Source: Strigamia acuminata (lineage: Eukaryota > Arthropoda > Chilopoda > Geophilomorpha > Linotaeniidae). Taken from it: a DNA stretch of 64,000 nt. The stretch lies in assembly GCA_949358305.1 (NCBI GenBank), contig OX442315.1:992001-1056000 (forward strand). Reading direction: 5' to 3'. Both the position numbers and the translations under genes were made by a program. Positions 38,301 through 49,019 of the stretch are shown in pieces. Numbering within the stretch: the first letter of the stretch is position 1; each line of letters opens with the position of its first letter. The notes beneath the pieces are model-generated. The model made no database searches and had not been told where the DNA came from. It saw only the letters and a list, made by a program, of their open reading frames with translations.

Positions 38301-39452
38301 ATCTTCCTTACACATTTCGACTTGGTAGTAACCTTTAACAAGGTCAATAGACGTAAAAAACTTTGCCGGACCAGTATTATGCAACAAAAGGTCAATACTT
38401 GGCATTTGTATTACTTCGACTTCGGTGATGGCATTCAGCCACCGGTAGTCGATGCACATCCTATACGAGCCGTCAGGCTTCGCAACGATGACGGGATGAC
38501 TTATGAAGGGCCCTTTGGCCTTTTCAATGAGTCCATCCTGTTCCAATTCTGCAGCTAGTTTGGTCATAATGGCTCTCTTGGCCGGGTTATACATTCTATA
38601 CTGCATTTTGGGCAATGAATGCCCTTCTTTGAACTTAATACGATGTTGGGTCACGTTAGTGCACCCAACTTGATCACGAAATACATTCGGTATCGAGTTA
38701 ACTACTTCGCGAAGCGCTAGTCTTTGTTCCGGAGTGCAGTCGTTCTCCTCAACTAATTTTTTATCCCAAGTCAACACTGGAGTGTCTGTTAACTCAATTG
38801 AGTTGAGAGTGGACGATAGTCCTAAATAATCGAAAGTAATTCGATTTAACGGGGCGAGTGCCAAATTGGCTTCTTCCGACTCATAAGGGGCGGACCAATT
38901 AGGTTTATCTGCACAAGAGAACTCTTGTAGATGTGGATGCGGACTAATTTTCTGTCTGCGCATGAAATTGTGGCCAAGTATCAAGCCACAAACTCGTTTT
39001 GCTAAAACGATGAAATTCATTGGTGTAAATTCATCAGCCCATTGCACGCACAAAGTTATTTGTCCGACAGGCTTGTGTGCTACGCCTACAGCGTTAACCA
39101 ACATATTTCTGGGAGCCTCTTGTAAAAATTCTGGCAAAGCCTGAGTTTCAGACAAGAGTTGTTCCCCAATGTAACATTGAGATGCTCCTGTATCCATGAG
39201 CGCGTTGTAGGTGAGCCCACCAATTGTGATCTTCATTCGAGGATCATCTTTATTATTACCTAAAGTAATATTGTGCAAATTATTGCCACCTATGACTCTG
39301 TTGAGTCGGCGAAGTCTACAGAATTTCTTCGTGTAACACTTGTGGGGAAACAATGTCAGATTTTTTAATTGTTCTGTCATTTCTTGCAGATTTTCCTCTA
39401 CTCCGCCACTATGACTAGTGGCTACTTCAAGACAAGTTGTGTCTACATCCAT
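35322..39452 (-). CDS. pol: Gyp-B1 Pol: protease, RT, RNase H, integrase
   Basis: 1376 codons in the -1 frame relative to gag, open upstream into the gag end. Protease ALMDTGASQC, Asp87. RT: MCIDYRWLNAIT, MPFGLCNAPCTFQ and YLDD at 432-435. RNase H: MTDASHEGLGAVL, Asp581. Integrase: His883/His888 with Cys918/Cys921, Asp951 (NMDLMGP), Asp1010 (VSDNGKQF) and Glu1045 (NPTERANR). A GPY/F-like RDGPWEIT module and a basic tail follow. All catalytic residues are intact. The domain order and signatures group it with Gyp-D rather than Gyp-A. Confidence 0.96.
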   Translation of the reverse strand: MDVDTTCLEVATSHSGGVEENLQEMTEQLKNLTLFPHKCYTKKFCRLRRLNRVIGGNNLHNITLGNNKDDPRMKITIGGLTYNALMDTGASQCYIGEQLLSETQALPEFLQEAPRNMLVNAVGVAHKPVGQITLCVQWADEFTPMNFIVLAKRVCGLILGHNFMRRQKISPHPHLQEFSCADKPNWSAPYESEEANLALAPLNRITFDYLGLSSTLNSIELTDTPVLTWDKKLVEENDCTPEQRLALREVVNSIPNVFRDQVGCTNVTQHRIKFKEGHSLPKMQYRMYNPAKRAIMTKLAAELEQDGLIEKAKGPFISHPVIVAKPDGSYRMCIDYRWLNAITEVEVIQMPSIDLLLHNTGPAKFFTSIDLVKGYYQVEMCKEDRPKTAFYTPNGPYQFVRMPFGLCNAPCTFQRLMEGILGSALQDYALVYLDDVIVYSDNWDDHLKHVRDVLERLNQANMTINKAKSRFGRTELKFLGHWIKPEGLFGDPDKISAIMKFPTPTCAKDIQRFHGMTNFFREFVPNHGTIAAPYTRMMNEKTPFEWGDEQTEAFNKIKELLCGDNCLHKPDMTLPFVVMTDASHEGLGAVLCQDVDIFDEKKQKNISVPKPVAYASRVLRGAEKRYTTPELECLAVVWAIDRFKPYLEYGTFTLESDAEALKWLMRTPEPSGKFGRWALRIQCGNFKIVFRKGAANQVADALSRAPLTEEDIPLRDHVEPVEIKQYWPEWDGNPSVSLNRAPEKREYLASVRSYFSENSKECSEEKEGEEVQETLYSALTEVLKEVPPTRREIIDAQLLDTECKRIREYLLNDKVVGIPQSEIKEWKNKVKNYCLDKKEIDGDQMIIYFNPSFKEELNDSGNGFKAVVPSSLVKRVLFACHGHPLSGHAGMSKTLEKTRLIYFWPGMSRSVRNYVKSCTHCAQYKPIQQKRHAAPYTPHNMTNPWECINMDLMGPKPAGRSQNQYIFVIIDNCTKFVEIKALTKATSANCVQELRSVTNRWGHPKKIVSDNGKQFVSDIYNEYCEMYNIRPSHTSTYHAQANPTERANRDIKTMLALYTDVHTQWPRYLDEFAFAMRNNVSAATGSSPMLLNTGRIVTLPFDPRIIKHANPFDKENPEKYVRVLLDILRRSHQEMHRRIQLNFERHRKIHEQKFVITEFEVGDLVWKQTHILSCADKNISAGFAEKRDGPWEITKVLPGGAYKLRKLADGSIEKSVNIKALYPYTPSYPIETWKVGQKSASYSPQDNPKWMDESNQLLDAEEMELIPETSSEIPMELSDSTSVQIDKSAPIKSKHRHRQRLTAIEKKAALKRGEVPKKPPRKPRKPQPIVPRTSTRPRRERKPNPKYADENFVRNITAVFKKPYQQRGKASKFCWN

Positions 39453-39507
39453 AAATAAAGATTCCGACGCAGCATTAGCTACTTCTGGGGGATGGAATAA
39501 ACCTTCG

Positions 39508-39516
39508 TCCCCCGGA
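39508..39516 (-). other. Post-gag CCGGGGGA box in Gyp-B1
   Basis: Minus strand TCCGGGGGA a few bases after the gag stop; also present in B2 (63274-63281) and Gyp-C (13486-13493). Confidence 0.5.
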
Positions 39517-39517
39517 C

Positions 39518-41746
39518 CTAGTTTTTTGAACTAGTCGCACTTGAATCAGCAGATTCGGGTTTGATCAAAGTCTTGACCATTTCTGCCAACGAGTTAGTCA
39601 GCGAAGTTTGTAACTTATTTTCGAAAGTATTTAATTTCGCATCAAGTTTAGCATCTAGTGTTGCATCCAACACTTCTTGAGTTATCCACCTATTATTAGG
39701 GCGTTTAGAAGTAGGATCCACAGTCGGGGAATCCGGCGTATTTCGTTTTTGCAACTCTTCAGAGTTGAAATTTGCACGTGGTTTTAAATCTGGACATTCT
39801 CGACGCATGTGTCCTGGTTTCTTACAGTGGTAACAAACTAATTGACCACGTCTGGTCTGATCCACTACTCCATTTATTAAATAAACGGCCTCGCATTCCT
39901 CAGGTAACTCTTCTTCACAAATATTAAGTTGTTCTTGTGAATCCAAAGTTAAAGATTTAGCATTTGTCTTCGGCTGAGGACGAGTGTCAGTTTTCCGAGG
40001 TGGGAAAACAACTGGATTGGAAATATTTTCCCTTGCTCTATTAGCTGTACGACTGTACAAGCCTTTATTTTTTGTTATAACGGTATAAATCTCCGTCAGA
40101 GGCAAATCCGCTATGCCTTGCGTATGCAAAAGCAAATCATTAGCAGGAGTTACACTCCCGATAAAAAGACAACCAGCTCCTTTTGCATCAAGACTGTCTT
40201 GTAATATCCATAACTGGTAATATTTGTGCATAAAGTCGTAAAGACTTTCTGTTTCTAGTTGTTTCAACTTAGTTAGTTGGTTCGTCCGCTCTTGTCGAGT
40301 GGCTACAAACCGTTCTTTGAACGCCTGTTCAAATACTTCCCAAGATATGAAATCTTCTCTCCTTTCATGAAACCAACCATGCGCTTGCTCGGTTAAATAA
40401 CCGGCCACGCCTTTAACAAGCATGTCATCGAGTGACATGTTTCGCAGGAAAGCGACATTTTTTACAATATTGAGAAAGCGTTCGCTTTCTTCTGCTTTTC
40501 CGGAGAATACCGGGATATCTGGTGGTTTCAAACAGTTAGTTTGAGGGACAGTGACGGAACTTTTCCCTGCCTGCATCAACTTGTGCATGGTCGTGGCAAT
40601 TGACGCGAGGTCATCAGCCGTCATTCCAAAGCTACTGGGGGGGCGCGAGTTGTCGTTTGACGACCCGCTATTGTTTGGTTGACTCGAGTTATTTTGACTT
40701 GAGCCACCACTATTAGGGTTGAAATTATTCGGCCCTCCTTGATTTGACCTGCTGTGGTTACCAAAGTTCGAATGGTTATTCGAATTGCCTTGGTTCCCAT
40801 AATTCGAATGATTATTAGAATTACCCCGATTGTCAAAATTCGAACGGTTGTTCGAACTTTCCTGATTACCAAAATTCGGACGATAGTTCGAATTACCTGG
40901 CGTACCCCGATTCAGATAGTTATTTGAATTTCCTGGAGTTCCAGTAGAAGGATTATTTGGGTTATTCGAGTTCGGAGGAACTGGGTGACCCCTTTGTATG
41001 TTAGGTGCTGGACTAGAATTGTTTGCAAATCTAGAATTTGGGTCAAAACGGCGGTTTGGACCTCTTGTCGCACCTGAATTTGGGTTCAAATTTCCAGCGA
41101 GATTCGGACAACTATTTGATCCGTTTGGAAAACTTGGATTAGGGTTGGCCATATTAGGCGGACCCAAATTCGCTCTGTTGAACGTATTCTCAAAGTTCTC
41201 TGGATTTGTAAATCCTCTTTGTTGGTTGCGAGCGAAGTTATTCGCTCGTAATCGTTGTTGGAAAGCACGATTAAAATCTCCTGGTGTCAAATTCGACTGA
41301 TCTTGACGAGGAGGTTGTGCATTTTTATTTCTATATCTAGAAATAGGCGTCGAAGGAGTGGGACTAAAATTATTTAATCTTTGGCTGGCTGGGGAATGGG
41401 GTTGCTCCGACGTAGCACGAGGCGCGTGTACAAAATCTAACACTTCGGTCAAAGATCTAAACTGGTTTGGGTTCAAACCATGATCCTGACAAAATAATAG
41501 ACCGCCTCGGCCTAAATGAGAACCTTCAGGAATGTATTCCTCTTCTCCAGGCGGAGTAGGTTCACGTGGAGCCCTATTCTCTCCAGATGGTCCGGCTGTT
41601 TCATTTGAAACGCCATTATGGACCGCGTGGTTTTCCACTTCTTCAGTTCCATTAGGAACAGGTATAAACCCGGATAGATTCATTCCACCGGTCAAACAAG
41701 TTCTTTCCTTACCACGGGTGTTCATGTGATGCTGGTTATTAGTCAT
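39518..41746 (-). CDS. gag: Gyp-B1 Gag
   Basis: 742 codons from ATG 41746. The N-terminal half is Asn/Gly/Pro-rich with tandem units such as NSNNHSNYGNQG. The capsid-like region spans about residues 405-600 (IPVFSGKAEESERFL, FISWEVFEQAFKERF, LETESLYDFMHKYYQLW). A CCHC knuckle, CYHCKKPGHMRREC at 638-651, and a C-terminal helical segment with a repeated LDAKLDAKL follow. It ends SSKN-stop on AAAAAAC TAG, where -1 slippage gives Gag-Pol. It is the RNA-packaging and particle protein of this element. Confidence 0.94.
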   Translation of the reverse strand: MTNNQHHMNTRGKERTCLTGGMNLSGFIPVPNGTEEVENHAVHNGVSNETAGPSGENRAPREPTPPGEEEYIPEGSHLGRGGLLFCQDHGLNPNQFRSLTEVLDFVHAPRATSEQPHSPASQRLNNFSPTPSTPISRYRNKNAQPPRQDQSNLTPGDFNRAFQQRLRANNFARNQQRGFTNPENFENTFNRANLGPPNMANPNPSFPNGSNSCPNLAGNLNPNSGATRGPNRRFDPNSRFANNSSPAPNIQRGHPVPPNSNNPNNPSTGTPGNSNNYLNRGTPGNSNYRPNFGNQESSNNRSNFDNRGNSNNHSNYGNQGNSNNHSNFGNHSRSNQGGPNNFNPNSGGSSQNNSSQPNNSGSSNDNSRPPSSFGMTADDLASIATTMHKLMQAGKSSVTVPQTNCLKPPDIPVFSGKAEESERFLNIVKNVAFLRNMSLDDMLVKGVAGYLTEQAHGWFHERREDFISWEVFEQAFKERFVATRQERTNQLTKLKQLETESLYDFMHKYYQLWILQDSLDAKGAGCLFIGSVTPANDLLLHTQGIADLPLTEIYTVITKNKGLYSRTANRARENISNPVVFPPRKTDTRPQPKTNAKSLTLDSQEQLNICEEELPEECEAVYLINGVVDQTRRGQLVCYHCKKPGHMRRECPDLKPRANFNSEELQKRNTPDSPTVDPTSKRPNNRWITQEVLDATLDAKLDAKLNTFENKLQTSLTNSLAEMVKTLIKPESADSSATSSKN
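39521..39527 (-). promoter_or_regulatory. Gyp-B1 -1 frameshift heptamer A AAA AAC
   Basis: The canonical X XXY YYZ heptamer in the gag frame, immediately before TAG. The -1 frame is open into pol. Confidence 0.8.
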
Positions 41747-42867
41747 AACTAAACTTAAAACTAAGAAAATTTCCTAAGTCTGAGAGATAACGATGAAGTT
41801 GCAAACGTTCAGGAGGATCGCAAACGAAGCAGTGGTCACACTAGTTCGAATGGAAGTATGGGTACTTCAATACACCTCTATGATTGGTCAAGCATCAACG
41901 CTAGTCTCGCGAGAGTCCAATCTCATCCGAGATTGGTGGAAATCACTAAGTTCGTGGAACCTTAATCTGGTCAGATTTCAGGGTTATGACGTAGTCACCA
42001 AACAAAATGGATACTTTTCAAAAATATTTTAAAATATCACTGCATCTATTAATAAATGAATGATCACCTTTATGGAATTTTTAAAGTTTTTTTTAAAACT
42101 CGTAATTTCAAAAGACGCGCCGATTCGTTTGAATCGACGGCTTTCCTGCACAACACGGGTTGCTAGGCAACACAACAGCGAGAATTCTTCTTCGCTAAAA
42201 TTCGAATGGTATTCCATTCGTAAAATTCGATTTCAATGGCTTGAGATCACGATTTTTTAACCAACATTTTAATGTAGATCAAGTCTGTAAAATAAGGTAA
42301 ACCCACTTTGAAATAAAATATAAATTTTAATTCCTTCGGAAAGCGTCAATTTTCTTTCTAATTTATTTAGGCAAATAAATTTTTTGGTTTAACTTGAAGT
42401 CTCAAGCAAAATACATGTGAAAAATATTTCTAAAATTAAAACAACTGTTAAATTGATAGAATTCTTTAAGAATTCCAACAAAAGTCAACTTTTCAAAATT
42501 AGGCCCGACCGCGTGGTTTTGTCAGATTGTCTACGACAAAATGGCATTACCCGGGCGGAACCAACTTCAACAAGTTCGGGCAAGACTCCCATTCTCGGGG
42601 TTAGGCCTTTAGGCCTGACCACGCGGTAGAAATTATTATTTTGTTAAAACGTATAATTTCCACGGCGGAGAATAAAGAACAAAGTGTGTTACACTTATTG
42701 TCTTTTCAACAAAATTTAAGACAAAAATAAAACAAATAAAATATATTAAACACTTATAAATCTCAAACGAAATTTATTTTACACACAAAAATCACCATAA
42801 ACGTTACACTACTCGAATTCATCATAGACATGCAAAACTTCAAATTTTATTTAAAATTTGGCAGCCT
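41747..42867 (-). other. Gyp-B1 5' leader
   Basis: 1.1 kb without a credible ORF, colinear with the B2 leader. It contains a GC-rich stem region (42497-42628, with ACCGCGTGGT and ACCACGCGGT as pairing arms) and the GTTGCTAGGCAAC palindrome module near 42158-42170. Confidence 0.6.
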
Positions 42868-42885
42868 ATCTCGGTAGAACCTCCA
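42868..42885 (-). other. Gyp-B1 primer-binding site (tRNA-Gln-like)
   Basis: Minus strand TGGAGGTTCTACCGAGAT, two bases inside the LTR end. It matches the common metazoan tRNA-Gln 3' end with one transition. Confidence 0.65.
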
Positions 42886-42887
42886 CT

Positions 42888-43350
42888 TGTGACGATTCTA
42901 CTTTTGGGCTAATTTATTAGTCCTTTAAGAGATAGATAATTCGGTTTATACAAGACGTTGCTAAGTTTAGCAACAACCTAACCGAGATAAGCTACGGAAG
43001 CCCTTACAAACATGACTATGTAATCAAGCAGAAATAACTTATGGTTTTAGTGTGACATAACATATTTATTATTAAATACTAACAACAAAAGATGGGTTCT
43101 TGACGCGTGTAAACGGCGGCATCAACTGGTTGAGGATCCGGGCGAAGCCAGAGGGATATGGCTGACTTGCGGCATCGTCACAAACATCGCTACGGAGACG
43201 TATTTGGTCCGCAGCTTGAGTATCTAGTAGTACGAAGCGTCCTTCGTATATTTGGGAATATTCAGCAGAATATTCCATGTTTCAAATGAATAAAAGCAAA
43301 GTGATTATTGGAATATAACAAATGTATTATTATATAAATATTAATTGGGC
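42888..43350 (-). repeat. Gyp-B1 5' LTR, truncated
   Basis: 463 bp that match 30258-30720 exactly by eye, then an abrupt change at TTAATTGGGC into Gyp-A1 gag. About 1.28 kb of the LTR is missing. Confidence 0.9.
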
Positions 43351-44659
43351 GCAGTTCAATACGGATAATCTTCAAGATTTGCAAAATTGGGAATTGCCCG
43401 AACCGGATTTGAAATTTATCGCTACTAGAAAGAAAAGGAACACTGGATCTGAATCTGACACTGAACCTCAGAAGGAAGATAAAGAAGTCCGATCTCAACC
43501 TCAATCAATCCTACAGAAGTTGGATTTCGCTACTCCGTTAATAAAATTAATTCCACAAAAAGGTTTAAAAGAAATAATAAAGACATTTACACCAGTAAAG
43601 ACTAAACCAGTTCCAACACCAATTGAACCAAATTTTCCAAAAATGACATCATCACAGACTCTAACGGACGTATTGACCGACTTGTTGAAGAGTTTGGTAG
43701 TGCAGAAGCGACCTGTTGTCACTTACGATACAGAAAAAGGCAACATCGACCAATGGCTAGTGGCATATGAAGCTACAATAGGAACAGATGATGAGAGAGT
43801 AAAACATCTAGCATTAGCCTTAAAGACTGATGGATTGGCATGGTTTGTGGAACAACTAAAGAAGAATCCGACATGGAAATGGACGGAATGGAAACCACAG
43901 ATCGAGAAAAAATTTAGAAGAAGCCAAGAAAATGTTTATAATACTCTCCACTTTATGAAACATAAAGAGGGTACAGCAGATGCCTTCATGAAGAAAGTCT
44001 TGGCCGAATGTGCGTTTATTCTACCAGAAATGACTGAAACTCAGAAAATAAATTATGTTTACCAGGGTTTGAAGCCTGCAATGCAGAAGATGATGATAAC
44101 AGTATTTCCATCGACGTTAGAAGAAATGGAACAGAGACTTAAATTGTATGAAAGTCACAAAACAGAAGAACCAGCGGATCTACTGCTCACAATGTTCAAA
44201 AAAGTTGTAGATGAAAAGGTGAACCCTACGACAACAGGTATACTGTCTGGAACAGGGGGATCCCCAGTAAGCTACGCCGAGTTATTAGCTGAAAATATCA
44301 AATTAAAACAGCAAAAGCTCGTGAGTGAGTCAGTAGAGCCACAACAATCGGTTCCATTATTCATACAAGGCGAGTGGTATATTCCAGCATCGCAGCGCGG
44401 ACAGAACTTTAGAGGTAGATATAATAGAGGTAGACAGCGGTCAAATAGCAGTCCGACAACAACGCGTTCATGTGGATGTTGGCATCGTTATGGTTGTGAA
44501 CATAACACATCAGCGCCACGGGAGCAACAATCTCAAGAAAATAGAGGGAACCCAAACAACAAAAGGTGGTTTAAGAAGAAAAGGACACAAGGGGGCGGTA
44601 AAACGAACCCTAATCCTAAGCAGAACCCACAACAAGGTCAACAAGAAGAGGAAAACTAG
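43322..44659 (+). CDS. gag: Gyp-A1 Gag with a chimeric 5' end
   Basis: 445 codons. The ATG and first ~10 codons come from the Gyp-B1 LTR; homology to A2 gag starts at about 43352. Capsid-like core from about residue 120: KGNIDQWLVAYEATIG, DGLAWFVEQLKKN, WKWTEWKPQIEKKFRR and KHKEGTADAFMKKVLAE. The C-terminal region is Arg/Gly-rich (GQNFRGRYNRGRQRSN) with an unusual CGCWHRYGCEH cluster instead of a CCHC knuckle, so RNA binding probably relies on the RG motif. The natural A start is unclear: A2 has no ATG before codon 106 of its frame. The stop TAG follows GGAAAAC, next to the -1 pol frame. Confidence 0.85.
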   Translation: MYYYININWAQFNTDNLQDLQNWELPEPDLKFIATRKKRNTGSESDTEPQKEDKEVRSQPQSILQKLDFATPLIKLIPQKGLKEIIKTFTPVKTKPVPTPIEPNFPKMTSSQTLTDVLTDLLKSLVVQKRPVVTYDTEKGNIDQWLVAYEATIGTDDERVKHLALALKTDGLAWFVEQLKKNPTWKWTEWKPQIEKKFRRSQENVYNTLHFMKHKEGTADAFMKKVLAECAFILPEMTETQKINYVYQGLKPAMQKMMITVFPSTLEEMEQRLKLYESHKTEEPADLLLTMFKKVVDEKVNPTTTGILSGTGGSPVSYAELLAENIKLKQQKLVSESVEPQQSVPLFIQGEWYIPASQRGQNFRGRYNRGRQRSNSSPTTTRSCGCWHRYGCEHNTSAPREQQSQENRGNPNNKRWFKKKRTQGGGKTNPNPKQNPQQGQQEEEN

Positions 44660-47600
44660 TGGGTCGGCCACAAAGAAGATGTCACCATCAACAAGGAAGA
44701 TGTTGTCATCCAAAGAAGAAAAGAAAGAATAGAAGAGAGAAGATAATCGTAGTCAAAATGAACATTTCAGAATCTCTATTGGAAATTCCAGTAATAGTGA
44801 ACAACATGGAAGTCAAGGCAGTTATGGACACTGGAGGAAAACGCAATGTTATCAGCGAAGAGCTTGCTGAAGCTTTACAGTTGAAATACCCGCCAAGCCC
44901 AAATATACGATTACAAGGGGTAAGCGGAGAACTCGTGACTCCAATAGGAAAAGCCAAGATGAACATTACAATTGGTGAATTAACATACAGGATCGAGGTC
45001 CTGATTGTTAAAGGATTTCATTATGAATTACTGCTAAGTGACCCATTCATGCTGTTCGCGAAGTGTGTGTTAGACTACGACAAACAAAAAATCTTTGTGG
45101 GCCGAACTAGTGGAAAGGAAGTGTCATTTCCAATGAATAAAACTTTTGTTGATCAGAATTATGTTGCGAGGGTAATGAAGAACATCACAATTCCACCAAT
45201 GCATGAGTGCATTGTTCCCATCTATTTGAATAAAGCAATAACATTGGACATGTTTGTACAACCATTGCATAATGTTACTGATAGATTTGCTGTGATAGGT
45301 TGTAAAACTTTAACAGATTTCAAGAACGGAAAAGGCATCATTCGAGTGGCTAACCCAACCAAGAAGACAGTCTTTCTGAAGGAGAAGTCAGCAATCGCAA
45401 AAGCTTATTATGTGGTTGATGTTGGGGTGTTTGATGAAAAACAGGTACACTGTTTTGACTTTGACTCCTCAATAGCAAAAGACAAAATGAATAAAGACCA
45501 ACAAGAGCAAATCCGACAACTTCTTCAAAAGAATCAAGACAGATTTGCTGTTTCTGACAAGGATTTGGGAAGAGTTCAAGTGTATAAGCATAAAATCGAT
45601 ACTGGAGACCATGACCCAATACATTTGCAACCGTATCGTCGTTCTATGAAGGAAAAAGAAGTCGAAGCAGAGGAAACAAAGAAATTGCTTGATATGGGAG
45701 TGATAAGGGAATCAGAAAGTCCCTGGAGCGCGCCTGTATTGCTAATAAAGAAAAGAGATGGTAAGTGGAGATTTTGCGTTGATTGGAGACGTTTGAATGC
45801 GATAACAAAGAAAATGGTGTACCCATTGCCAAGAATAGATGACATTTTAGATCAGCTGGCAGGTGCACAGTTCTTCTCCATGATGGATCTTATTCAAGGA
45901 TATTATCAAGTCGAAATAGATGAACAAGATCGTGAAAAAACAGCGTTTACCACTTCAAGCGGACATTTTGAGTTTAACGTCCTAGGAATGGGATTATGCA
46001 ATAGTCCAGCAGCTTTTCAAAAGTTAATGAATAAAGTTTTAGGCAACCTCCTAGGCAAAGTTTGTATAGCGTACATTGACGACCTTATCATTTTCTCTAA
46101 AACATTCGATCAGCATTTGAAAGATCTAGATAACGTTTTCGACAAGCTTAGACAATCTAACTTAAAGGTGAAGTTGAGCAAGTGCACATTTGGGACGAAC
46201 ACCATCAAGTATTTGGGACATGTAGTGGACTCCGAGGGTATATCACCAGACCCAAGGAATCTGGAATCCGTCGCAAAGTTTCCAGTTCCTACTAACCTCA
46301 AACTTCTTCGAGGATTCATAGGGCTCTGTTCGTATTACAGGAAGTTCATTCCAGGTTTTGCGGACATATCCAAGCCCTTAGTCAATTTGACGAAGAAGGA
46401 CGAGAAATTTGATTGGGGCCCACCTCATGACAAGGCCTTCAAAACATTGAGGACCGCCCTTATCACCGTGCCAGTGCTTGCGCACCCTAATTTTGAAGAA
46501 CCCTTCATGGTATCGACAGACGCGAGCGCATATGGTCTTGGAGCAGTGTTGAAACAGAAGATAAACAAACAAGAACATGTGATAGCTTATGCCAGCAGAC
46601 TTCTCAGCCAAGCAGAACAGAATTACACAGCCACAGAAAGGGAATGTCTGGCTATTCTGTTTGGAATTGAAAAGTACCGACCTTATCTGTATGGTAAAAA
46701 GTTCCAGATAATTACAGACCATTCGGCACTCCAATGGCTAAAATCAGTCAAAAACCCCAATGGCAGACTAGCTAGATGGAGCCTACAGCTAGTAGACTTT
46801 GATTTCGATGTGATCTACAAGAGCGGAAAAGCGCACAAAGATGCCGACGCCTTGAGTAGAATTCCAGAAGATTTAAGCGAGGAAGAAAACGAAATAGTTC
46901 CCTCACTTTTACTCGGACAGCTCGACCTTCCTGCTGAGCAGCGTAAGGACAAGAAGCTACTGGAATTGATCACCGCAATGAATCAAGTAGAGCAACTTCC
47001 GAAGAAGAGAAGACGTCCTCTAAAGCAGTTCGTCCTTCTCGACAATGTGTTGTTTAGGAAGAAAAATTCTTTGAATTCCCTAGACACGGAAGTAAATCTG
47101 TTATATGTTCCGCAGCATCTAAAAACTGACGTACTTCAGGAAATGCATGACGGACTGACGGGTGCTCACTTGGGCCTAAACAAAACATGGAAGAGAATGA
47201 GAACAAGATTCTTCTGGCCCCGGATATATAAAGACGTTAGAAATTACGTACTTTCTTGTCCACATTGCGCGAGCTCGAAATCAATGACGACAGCGCCAAA
47301 AGGTTTAATGCAGCCGTGGTCTACGATATCTAAGCCTTTCGAGAGGATTGGAATCGATACACTGGGAAGTTTTCCGACCTCCGACAAGGGCAACAAGTAT
47401 GTTTTCGTAATGACAGATTATTTGTCGCGGACAGTGATTGCTAGAGCAGCTCCAGCATCAACAGCGTTGGAAGCAGCTAGAACCTTGCTTTATGAGTTAA
47501 TGTTGAAGGAAGGCAGTCCGAGAGAAATCCTGAGCGATAGAGGCACAGAATACAGAAACAAAATGGTGGAAGAAGTATCAAATATGTTTAAAGCCCTACA

Positions 47601-48006
47601 CAAAACCACTTCAGGGTACCATCCAAGGACCAATGGACTTACTGAGCGTTTTAATGCGACGTTTGCAAAAATGTTGCAGATTTATGTTGATAAGGACCAG
47701 AGGGACTGGGATGATTTTTTGCCATTTTTGCTTTTCTCGTATAATACCGGTGTGCACGAGACGACAGGATATACACCTTATTATCTTTTGAAAGGATATG
47801 AAGTTGATTTGAACGTGGACGTAAACCTCAACTTACCTCAAAAAGAATTTACCTTGCGAACCTCAAAATTCATCAGAGAAGCTAGGAAGATAGCAAATGA
47901 AAGGTTGGAATGGCAAGGAGAAAAAAGCAGAAAAAGATTCGATCAAGGCCGAGTTCATGTGGAATTTGACCCAGGAGAGTTAGTATATCTCAAAACACCC
48001 AATTGA
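44659..48006 (+). pseudogene. pol: Gyp-A1 Pol, truncated by a nonsense codon
   Basis: Open in the -1 frame relative to gag from the gag end for 1115 codons, then TGA at 48004-48006 where A2 has AGA (Arg1116). Before the stop all core domains are intact: protease MDTGGKRNVIS, RT with YIDD near 472-475, RNase H STDASAYGLGAVL, integrase zinc motif and the DDE residues (near 900, 960 and 996). The stop removes the GPY/F module and tail, so integrase would probably be impaired. Apart from this the copy differs from A2 by few residues. Confidence 0.9.
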
Positions 48007-48603
48007 AAAGTTGGGTTAAGTGAAAAACTCCTGCCACAATTCTCAGGCCCATACGAAATAGTAAGAAGAACCGCGCCAAATGACTACGAAATTAGAAGTT
48101 CAAATGGAAAGAAAACAGATATTGTTAACATTGAACGATTAAAACCGTATAAACCCAGAGAAGAAATTCCAGCGGAGATATTAGAAGAATTGACAGCTAA
48201 AAAAGTCACATTTGCTGATGAAACTGCAACACAAAGTGAAAAACAACAAGAAATTGAAGAAAACACGTCAATTTCGCCAATTCCAATCGCTAAAGAACGA
48301 TTCATTAGCGATGACGATCAAATTTCGTTAAAAACACTCTTTGAACCTGAAGAAAATGCAATAAAAACGTCAAATTTCCCAATTCCAAGTGAAAAAGAGC
48401 GATTAAAAGCGCTCTATGGACCGAAAGAAATTATGGAAAGATGGCAAAACGAAGACGAACGGAAAAACGAAGGAAATCAACTGCGAAAACCGCCGACAGG
48501 TGTCGCTGACGCAGTCGATGACGCGTCGCCACCTGAAATCGAGAGTTTCCGGTCACGTCGCCTTCGCAAACAGTCTCGTCGTGACTACAGTGGATTGTGT
48601 TAA
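48007..48603 (+). pseudogene. Gyp-A1 Pol 3' remainder after the nonsense codon
   Basis: The same frame is open for another 198 codons and matches the end of A2 Pol: the FSGPYEIVRR module and an acidic then basic tail ending DYSGLC. It confirms that only one base change broke the ORF. Confidence 0.9.
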
Positions 48604-49019
48604 GGTTTTCTGAGACGAACCGGGTTTACTGTGTGACTCAAAGAAACCTAAAGCATTAATAACAGCAGCTGAGTTGATTTGTGTGTGATTCCGTAAGTGA
48701 AAGAGTGGATTTTGAACGAATTTGGCGAACAAATAGCTTAAAAACGAAACGAATCTATCGCGAATTCTGTGAGAAAATAACATCGCGAAATGGAAATTTA
48801 GGCTTAAATAATTGTGTTAAATCTTCGAAATGAAATTTTAGTGTGTGCATATATTATCAAGTGACTAATTAGTTGAAGAATTGTTAAATTTAGTATAATT
48901 TAGTGCAACATGAAATGTTATATGAAATAATGAATGGAAATTGGAATAATTTTGTGAAAATTTTGAATCAATGAATTAATTTATTTTATTTTCTTTTCAA
49001 ACAATATATTAGAATCCGA
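48604..49019 (+). other. Gyp-A1 spacer between pol and third ORF
   Basis: AT-rich, no ORF. A pyrimidine-rich run followed by AATATATTAG ends about 8 bp before the ATG at 49020 and could be a splice acceptor. Confidence 0.45.

Larger units (their letters stand above)
30258..43350 (-). mobile_element. Gyp-B1: Ty3/Gypsy element, coding-complete, 5' LTR truncated
   Basis: Minus-strand order from the right: 5' LTR fragment 42888-43350, PBS, leader, gag, pol, third ORF, PPT, 3' LTR 30258-32003. The 463 bp shared by the two LTRs look identical, so insertion was recent. All three ORFs are intact. The right flank is lost in the deletion that joined B1 to A1 gag, so no TSD can be seen. Confidence 0.92.

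Noticed and set aside
44510-44732. Out-of-frame Lys-rich ORFs at the gag/pol overlap of Gyp-A (also 55989-56249)
   Set aside because: They overlap gag and pol in a third frame with biased composition and are not needed to explain expression.
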